A stretch of 64,000 nt of DNA, taken from Arbacia lixula. Taxonomy: Eukaryota; Echinodermata; Echinoidea; Arbacioida; Arbaciidae. The notes beneath the pieces were generated by a model. It ran no database searches and had not been told where the DNA came from. It saw only the letters and a list, made by a program, of their open reading frames with translations. The number at the start of each line of letters is the position of its first letter. Position 1 is the stretch's first letter. The position numbers and the translations under genes are program-made. This document shows positions 61,701 through 64,000 of the stretch, one piece after another. The stretch covers positions 4,343,680-4,407,679 of the forward strand of contig OZ022589.1 in the NCBI GenBank assembly GCA_963669155.1. The letters are read 5' to 3'.

Positions 61701-64000
61701 ACCAGCTCTGAGTGAGTCATGGCAGATACGCCTATCAGTGGCCGTTTCTTGTGCTAGGTGTTTTTGACTCTTTGAAAATTGATTTACAAAGAGTTACTAA
61801 TCAAATCAAGCTGAAATTTACACACAAAGTTCATTTTCTTAAGTTACAAACTTCTCAATATGAATATTCAAGTTTCTTAGGAATATGAAATAAAATAATA
61901 AATGTTTTTCATTCCTCAACCGTGGAGTTGTTTAAATGCCTTCCAGTATCCTATTTCTTTTTTTTTTTCTCTCTCTCTCTCTTGCTATCCTCCTCTCTCT
62001 CTTCCTCTCCATCTCTCTCTCTCTCTCTCCCTCTTTCATTTCCTCTCTTCATTTCCTCTCTCTTCCTCCCCCCTCTCTATATTGTTCTCTCTCCTGCTCT
62101 CTCGCTCTCTTCCCCCTATCACTCTTCCTTTCTTCCTCCCTCTCCCTTTCTCTCTTTCTTTTTTTTCACCAGTCTAATAGAATTATTGTTATGCCATTGT
62201 TTTCTCCTTCACAAAATATTTCTTTTTGCTTGTAAAATATGAGTTCATATCCTCCTGAGTATGATGATGTGGAAGCAAATATTGGCATCTCTCTTTAAAA
62301 AAAAATGTTTGTCTCCTTCAACCTATCCTTCCCCCTCCCCTTCCCCTCCCTAGACCCCCGGCTGAAATGACATCATGGCTGCCCCTGTATATCAAGGTCC
62401 GTCTCTCAGGAGACAAGAAAGTCGACATCCGGGAGGTTAAAGTGGAGGTAAGTTCACCTGTTCTTTTCCTCTTCACAAGTTTATCCATTCCCTTACTTTG
62501 AAGTGCTGATGTGCATTTGTACATGTCTTAATTTGCTTAAATAAAACATCAATTGATTTGAGGCATTGCAAGAAAGAGAAAACATTCAGGAATGTGAAAA
62601 GGTAATTTCCCACCAAATCAAATTAAAAGATTGAGGCACCAGTTTAACTGTTATCATTGTATTATATATCATTGTTGTGGTAATACTATTGCAAGCTTTA
62701 GGTAATGAGTGACCATAAATGTTTCAAATGTTTTAAATTGTCCAATACATGTCAAATATATATAATTTAGACACTACGATGGTATTTCTTTTGTTGATAT
62801 AGCACTGAATACTTGTAATGAAAATATTACTTCCCCATACAACACATCAGGAAAAAGATGTCCCATGATGCACTGTGCAGCAACATTCTGATGTCCCATG
62901 ATGCACTGTGCAGCCACATTCTGATTTTTTTTGCAGTCTTGTCTTCCTCCGGTCTGGTGTACTAGTGTATGAGATCTGAAGTGGACATGACTACAAAATA
63001 AATTGAGATTTTGCTGTTGGCTGCATTATAGGATGCCTTCCCCCTATATATGGTATGAAGATTTCAATAGTGACAAAGCACCATGGCATGCAGGGTTCCC
63101 CGCTTATCAGGGAAATCAGGGAAGATTATTTTACTGTTTGCCTGTCAGGGAAAAGTCACAAAATTTGATAAGAATGCCTCAAATCAGGGAATTTTGATTG
63201 GCCCAAAAATTGACAGTAGTCAGTCAAACTCTTGTTCTATCTTGTTGCATATCAAAGCAACATCGATTGAATGACTGGCTATGGTGTTTTTTTAGTGTAT
63301 CTTAATGTTTGTAGTAATAGCCGTAGTAGCTATAGTGCTTGACCTAAATAAGATCTCTGACTTTAAACATGATTGTGCACACTATAATGCCAAGAGAGAA
63401 TTGCGCCCCTTGCCCCGTCAGAGCTGCTTCTCCTTTCACGCCATGATGAGGGAACTGGAGATTGATCCTTAATGGTTGACTCGTCTGTTGGATTGTTTGC
63501 CATACTTTGTGAATGTCACAAGTTCTTACATATTTGTTGATTTTCAAATGGTTGCCAGGGCGACAGAGTGGAAGATGTGGATGAGGATGGGTACGTGACG
63601 TACTATCTTCATGCCAGCGTGGGCCATGTGCGGGACCCGAGGTCTGGAGGAAACCTCGTAGCTCACATCAATGTCGGCAAGACATACCACAAGAGGAAAG
63701 AGGTCAGTTCTGGTGTTCGGATTTCTTTGAGTTCAATTAAATTGAAGTTATCATGGTTTGTTAGGATGGAATCTAACAATGATACCACATTGGCCCTGTT
63801 GCATATGATTTACCATTGATGGTAACCCTGCTATCAATGGCAATAACTATGAAAAAATCACTGGACAGCCAATCAAATTCAAGGTTTCTGTAGAAGTTGC
63901 CATTGATAGCAAAGTTAGTATCGATGGTAAGTTTTATGCAACAGGGCCATTGTGATACTTGCGGCTCGCAGGCTGAAGTGTGTGTGACTTGGCATCATGG
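46754..64000 (+). CDS. PAN2: PAN2, poly(A) nuclease catalytic subunit, N-terminal and central part
   Basis: PAN2 is the nuclease of the cytoplasmic PAN2-PAN3 complex, which starts mRNA poly(A) tail shortening. Coding exons found: 46817-46970, 48491-48633, 49137-49306, then a gap, 50819-50898, 51478-51605, 53683-53855, 54496-54659, 55711-55839, 57393-57542, 58163-58415, 58835-58950, 59977-60075, 61587-61711, 62354-62447, 63559-63702 and 63972 onward. Phases join without break on each side of the gap. Recognisable PAN2 segments: WD40 start ([19 protein letters not shown]), PAN3-binding linker ([20 protein letters not shown]), pseudo-UCH domain ([19 protein letters not shown]) with CxxC zinc ligands, and [18 protein letters not shown]. 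About 200 WD40 residues are missing around 49975-50174. The exonuclease domain lies beyond 64000. An additional CCCH zinc finger sits at 61644-61691. 46754-46816 is probably 5' UTR. Confidence 0.95.
46817..46970 (+). CDS. PAN2: PAN2 first coding exon
   Basis: Starts [20 protein letters not shown]. An in-frame TAA lies about 45 bp upstream and no other in-frame ATG intervenes, so this start is well supported. An acceptor-like TTTCTATTCACAG ends at 46753, which implies a spliced 5' UTR exon further upstream. Donor AACG|GTAGGA, phase 1 out. The rest of this large intron (46971-48490) holds a MITE at 47987. Confidence 0.88.
47987..48448. mobile_element. MITE family with AAAGRCAGGGTGTCCC ends, copy 1
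   Basis: 462 bp in PAN2 intron 1 with inverted ends AAAGACAGGGTGTCCC and GGGACACCCTGCCTTT. A shorter, reverse-oriented relative lies at 60372-60678 and shares internal motifs such as CATGAAACTC and the TTGCAGGTCAA end. It finishes about 40 bp before the next exon. Confidence 0.75.
48491..48633 (+). CDS. PAN2: PAN2 exon 2
   Basis: 143 nt, acceptor ATGTTCACAG, donor GGG|GTAAGT. Encodes [20 protein letters not shown] and [12 protein letters not shown]; the last part corresponds to human PAN2 DLHEEMLWVGSHG, the first WD40 blade. Confidence 0.94.
49137..49306 (+). CDS. PAN2: PAN2 exon 3: WD40 start
   Basis: 170 nt, acceptor TCCACCCCAG, donor AA|GTAAGT, phase 2 out. Encodes [20 protein letters not shown] and [20 protein letters not shown] (human: GHATSFFGPALERYSSFQVN). 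The next expected exon is not present before the gap. Confidence 0.95.
49750..49974 (+). repeat. Polypyrimidine (CCCTTC)n tract ending in the assembly gap
   Basis: About 225 bp of C/T only, with TTCCCC and CCTTGC hexamers, immediately left of the N block. It is the likely cause of the gap. Confidence 0.95.
49975..50174. other. Assembly gap of 200 N
   Basis: Exactly 200 N, a placeholder length. PAN2 coding sequence stops matching before it (human residue about 150) and resumes after it (about 360), so real sequence with several exons is missing here. Confidence 0.95.
50208..50394 (+). repeat. 93-bp direct tandem duplication right of the gap
   Basis: Two nearly identical copies beginning TTTGACGCTGCG, starting about 93 bp apart. 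Each has the hairpin TGCGTA-CGTGT-TACGCA. Being next to an N block it could be an assembly artefact. The remaining sequence to 50818 shows nothing recognisable. Confidence 0.9.
50819..50898 (+). CDS. PAN2: PAN2 exon after the gap: end of WD40 domain
   Basis: 80 nt, acceptor TTCATGTGCAG, donor CAT|GTGAGT. Encodes [20 protein letters not shown] and TEFAEH (human: CVHLWTDSPEPSFNPYSRETEF). It needs one base from a missing upstream exon. Confidence 0.92.
51119..51411. mobile_element. MITE with GGGCCCTGTATCACAA ends
   Basis: 293 bp, inverted ends GGGCCCTGTATCACAA and TTGTGATACAGGCCCC. The interior is rich in degenerate ATCGAT and CAATTG. A GGCCCTGTTGCATA relative may be the element at 63792. Superfamily uncertain, possibly PIF/Harbinger. 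Confidence 0.75.
51478..51605 (+). CDS. PAN2: PAN2 exon: PAN3-binding linker, first part
   Basis: 128 nt, acceptor TTGGTTGTCAG, donor AG|GTAATG. Encodes [20 protein letters not shown] and [15 protein letters not shown]; the LLSDWP motif is conserved in human PAN2. Confidence 0.92.
51829..53335 (+). mobile_element. HINE/Helitron-like element C
   Basis: Full-length second copy of element A's family inside a PAN2 intron: seven T, ATGCCTCCGCC with the same 5' hairpin, a longer (GTCC)n tract (51889-51962), 160-170-bp internal repeats, GGCGGAGGCAT (53291-53301), a degraded 3' hairpin (GACTGCGTGGCACTC) and terminal CTAG (53332-53335). Same orientation as A. No coding capacity. Confidence 0.8.
53683..53855 (+). 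CDS. PAN2: PAN2 exon: linker conserved block
   Basis: 173 nt, acceptor CGTGACACAG, donor G|GTGAGC. Encodes [20 protein letters not shown] (human: VDAEILRTMKKVGFIGYAPN), which leads into the UCH domain. Confidence 0.96.
53873..54122 (+). mobile_element. HINE-like 3' fragment D
   Basis: 5'-truncated copy of the element A/C tail: GGATGGATTTAGACAGACTG, AGGTCAAATCAACATTGCC, GGCGGAGGCAT, hairpin CGACTGCGTGGCAGTC and CTAG (54119-54122). It begins within 20 bp of the donor of the preceding PAN2 exon. Confidence 0.78.
54496..54659 (+). CDS. PAN2: PAN2 exon: start of the pseudo-UCH domain
   Basis: 164 nt, acceptor TGTGGTGTAG, donor CAG|GTAAGG. Encodes [20 protein letters not shown] and [19 protein letters not shown]. 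In active ubiquitin proteases the Cys box reads NTCYMNSxLQ; here the Cys position is Ala ([10 protein letters not shown]), so the domain is catalytically dead as in other PAN2 proteins. Confidence 0.96.
55040..55115 (+). pseudogene. Decayed duplicate of the acceptor and start of the next PAN2 exon
   Basis: TTATTGTCCCTCTTGTCTGT, TCTCCCTGTAG and TTGCTGTACC resemble TTATCCCTCTTGCCTGTTCT, TACTGTAG and GTGCTGTACT at 55684-55720. The homology stops a few codons into the exon, and no donor follows. Confidence 0.75.
55472..55650. repeat. 180-bp foldback palindrome
   Basis: Arms of about 85-90 bp around the loop TTC at 55563-55565. Paired segments include AAATATACCAAGC with GCTTGGTATATTT, AGTATAGTG with CACTATAC, and ACTATTTTTTCC with GGAAAAAATAGT. 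It ends about 60 bp before a PAN2 exon. Confidence 0.85.
55711..55839 (+). CDS. PAN2: PAN2 exon: UCH domain
   Basis: 43 codons, phase 0, acceptor CTTACTGTAG, donor CAG|GTATCT. Encodes [20 protein letters not shown] and [20 protein letters not shown] (human: QVLYFLEPVRCLIQNHLCQKEF). Confidence 0.96.
55869..56190 (+). repeat. Degenerate tandem repeat, period about 117 bp
   Basis: Three units beginning GTGTTTATGAGTG (55869), GTGTTTATGTTTT (55988) and GTGTTTATAATTG (about 56102), each followed by an AGTCTATATTTGTTGTATAT-like segment. Intronic. Confidence 0.85.
56211..56964. mobile_element. Composite MITE with GAGCCYGTTTACACT ends
   Basis: Outer ends GAGCCTGTTTACACT and AGTGTAAACGGGCTC (14 of 15) flanked by TAT on both sides. 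Inside, TTTACACTTGCAGAG (from about 56217) has its complement CTCTGCAAGTGTAAA at about 56394, so the first 200 bp are a foldback of their own. A GGA-rich tract (56630-56775) fills the middle. The layout suggests nested or recombined copies of one family. Confidence 0.72.
57001..57240 (+). repeat. Degenerate minisatellite, 65-bp period, about 3.7 copies
   Basis: Units share AATCACTGTA, CATGGAGCT and GATTGCAATTGATTGCAG; the two complete ones are both 65 bp. Sequence is unrelated to the large array at 4410 despite the same period. Confidence 0.83.
57393..57542 (+). CDS. PAN2: PAN2 exon: UCH domain
   Basis: 50 codons, phase 0, acceptor TTGTGTGGCAG, donor CAG|GTAAGG. Encodes [20 protein letters not shown] and [16 protein letters not shown] (human: [20 protein letters not shown]). 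Confidence 0.96.
58163..58415 (+). CDS. PAN2: PAN2 exon: UCH domain, first zinc CxxC
   Basis: 253 nt, acceptor ATTCTTCTGCAG, donor G|GTACGA. An acidic insert ([20 protein letters not shown]) precedes [20 protein letters not shown] and the CKVC zinc ligands followed by [19 protein letters not shown] (human: GSETVRASSTLLFTLSYPD). Confidence 0.94.
58835..58950 (+). CDS. PAN2: PAN2 exon: UCH domain, second zinc CxxC
   Basis: 116 nt, acceptor GTGTGGTGTAG, donor TCT|GTAAGT. Encodes [20 protein letters not shown] and [13 protein letters not shown] pairs with CKVC of the previous exon to bind zinc (human: TQAWCDTCEKYQPT). Confidence 0.95.
59500..59935 (+). repeat. GAA/GGA-rich tract with internal duplication
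   Basis: Purine-rich AGAAGA/AGGAGG sequence containing two copies about 226 bp apart of a block starting ATTGCCCTTA and CCATGTGAAG. Reverse-strand Ser/Phe-rich frames across it are artefacts. Confidence 0.88.
59977..60075 (+). CDS. PAN2: PAN2 exon: UCH domain
   Basis: 33 codons, phase 0, acceptor CCCCTCCAG, donor CAG|GTATTT. Encodes [20 protein letters not shown] and ENFWRKQEQ (human: RNIRHLPDILVINCEVNSSK, DFWRMQ). Confidence 0.95.
60372..60678. mobile_element. MITE family with AAAGRCAGGGTGTCCC ends, copy 2 (inverted)
   Basis: Ends AAAGGCAGGGTTTTCTTTTG and GGGTGCCCTGTCTT; reverse orientation relative to the 462-bp copy at 47987, with an internal deletion. A similar block of about 40 bp (GATATACACAAATTGCATAG and GATACACACAAAGCAAATAG) lies on either side of it, at about 60330 and 60716. 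Confidence 0.7.
60761..61546. mobile_element. piggyBac-like MITE
   Basis: 786 bp flanked by TTAA on both sides (60757-60760, 61547-61550). Ends CCCTATCTAGCCCGGG and CCCGGGCTATATAGGG. Further in, a GGGGG run with GCAAAAACAGCCCCCC pairs with GGGGGGCTGTTTTTGCCCCC at the other side. TTAA target and CCCT/AGGG ends are the piggyBac hallmark. No transposase. Confidence 0.85.
61587..61711 (+). CDS. PAN2: PAN2 exon with CCCH zinc finger
   Basis: 125 nt, phase 0 in, 2 out, acceptor GTCTCCCCAG, donor GA|GTGAGT. Encodes [19 protein letters not shown] and then [16 protein letters not shown], a C-X5-C-X4-C-X3-H finger (61644-61691). Fingers of this spacing in Nab2/ZC3H14 bind polyadenosine. The human PAN2 sequence as I recall it has no finger here, only a variable loop late in the UCH domain. 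Both splice sites and phases fit, so the exon belongs to the gene. Confidence 0.92.
61960..62170 (+). repeat. CT-rich polypyrimidine microsatellite
   Basis: CTCTCT with CCTTCC and TTTT interruptions in a PAN2 intron. Ser/Leu-rich frames across it are artefacts. Confidence 0.93.
62354..62447 (+). CDS. PAN2: PAN2 exon after the CCCH finger
   Basis: 94 nt, acceptor CCCTCCCTAG, donor GAG|GTAAGT. Encodes [20 protein letters not shown] and [11 protein letters not shown] (human: WLPFSIRMKMTKNKGLDV). Confidence 0.92.
62845..62925 (+). repeat. 33-bp direct repeat, two copies
   Basis: GATGTCCCATGATGCACTGT and GCAGCAACATTCT repeat once with one change. A similar TCCCATGATGCATCG sequence precedes element A at about 2735. 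The rest of this intron (to 63558) shows nothing recognisable. Confidence 0.8.
63559..63702 (+). CDS. PAN2: PAN2 exon: end of the UCH region
   Basis: 48 codons, phase 0, acceptor GGTTGCCAG, donor GAG|GTCAGT. Encodes [20 protein letters not shown] and [17 protein letters not shown] (human: HILDSRTGGSLVAHIKVGETYHQRKE). Confidence 0.96.
63792..63948. mobile_element. Palindromic MITE with GGCCCTGTTGCATA ends
   Basis: 157 bp; arms GGCCCTGTTGCATA, TTTACCATTGATGGTAAC, TGCTATCAATGGCAA and their complements. Flanked by ATT on both sides. It ends 23 bp before the next PAN2 exon, so it supplies most of the acceptor region. Possibly PIF/Harbinger-like because of the 3-bp target. Confidence 0.82.
63972..64000 (+). 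CDS. PAN2: PAN2 last exon in the window (partial)
   Basis: Acceptor GCGGCTCGCAG, then AEVCVTWHH, in the frame required by the previous exon and aligned to human KEGVTHQQWYLFNDF. Cut by the window edge. Confidence 0.8.

Overview
This is animal genomic DNA: coding information comes in short exons with GT/AG borders, long AT-rich introns, microsatellites and many small DNA transposons. I read parts of two genes, both on the + strand. The first is the C-terminal two thirds of a White-type ABCG half-transporter (15 exons, 132-38726, stop codon present, start codon left of the window). The second is the N-terminal and central part of PAN2, the catalytic subunit of the PAN2-PAN3 poly(A) nuclease (start codon at 46817, running off the right edge). 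Splice phases join without a frame break in the ABCG gene (469 residues) and in PAN2 on each side of a 200-N gap. The organism is probably an invertebrate deuterostome such as an echinoderm; that rests on general impression of the proteins and repeats and is weakly supported.

Layout. 1-2626: ABCG exons for the signature motif, Walker B, H-loop and linker. 2627-31476: one 28.9-kb intron holding a Helitron/HINE-like element (2764-4408), a 25.8-kb minisatellite of about 65-bp units (4410-30172) and the 3' part of a second related element (30180-31125). The minisatellite contains nested multi-kilobase duplications and one 723-bp transposon. 31477-38726: ABCG exons for the membrane domain. 38727-46816: intergenic, with foldback elements, GA repeats and G runs but no gene I can support. 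46817-64000: PAN2, whose introns contain another complete HINE-like element, a 3' fragment and several MITE families.

The ABCG product would be a membrane half-transporter that must dimerise. PAN2 would form the deadenylase with PAN3: N-terminal WD40 domain, PAN3-binding linker and pseudo-ubiquitin-hydrolase domain lie here, and the RNase domain lies beyond the window. About 200 residues of the PAN2 WD40 domain are absent, apparently lost at the assembly gap. The two genes share no evident function; they are neighbours in the same orientation.

The most notable items are the giant intronic minisatellite that starts one base after a Helitron-like terminus, the HINE-like family itself (with perfect DR1 nuclear-receptor motifs in its internal repeats), a CCCH zinc finger built into PAN2, and two partial exon-boundary duplications beside real exons.
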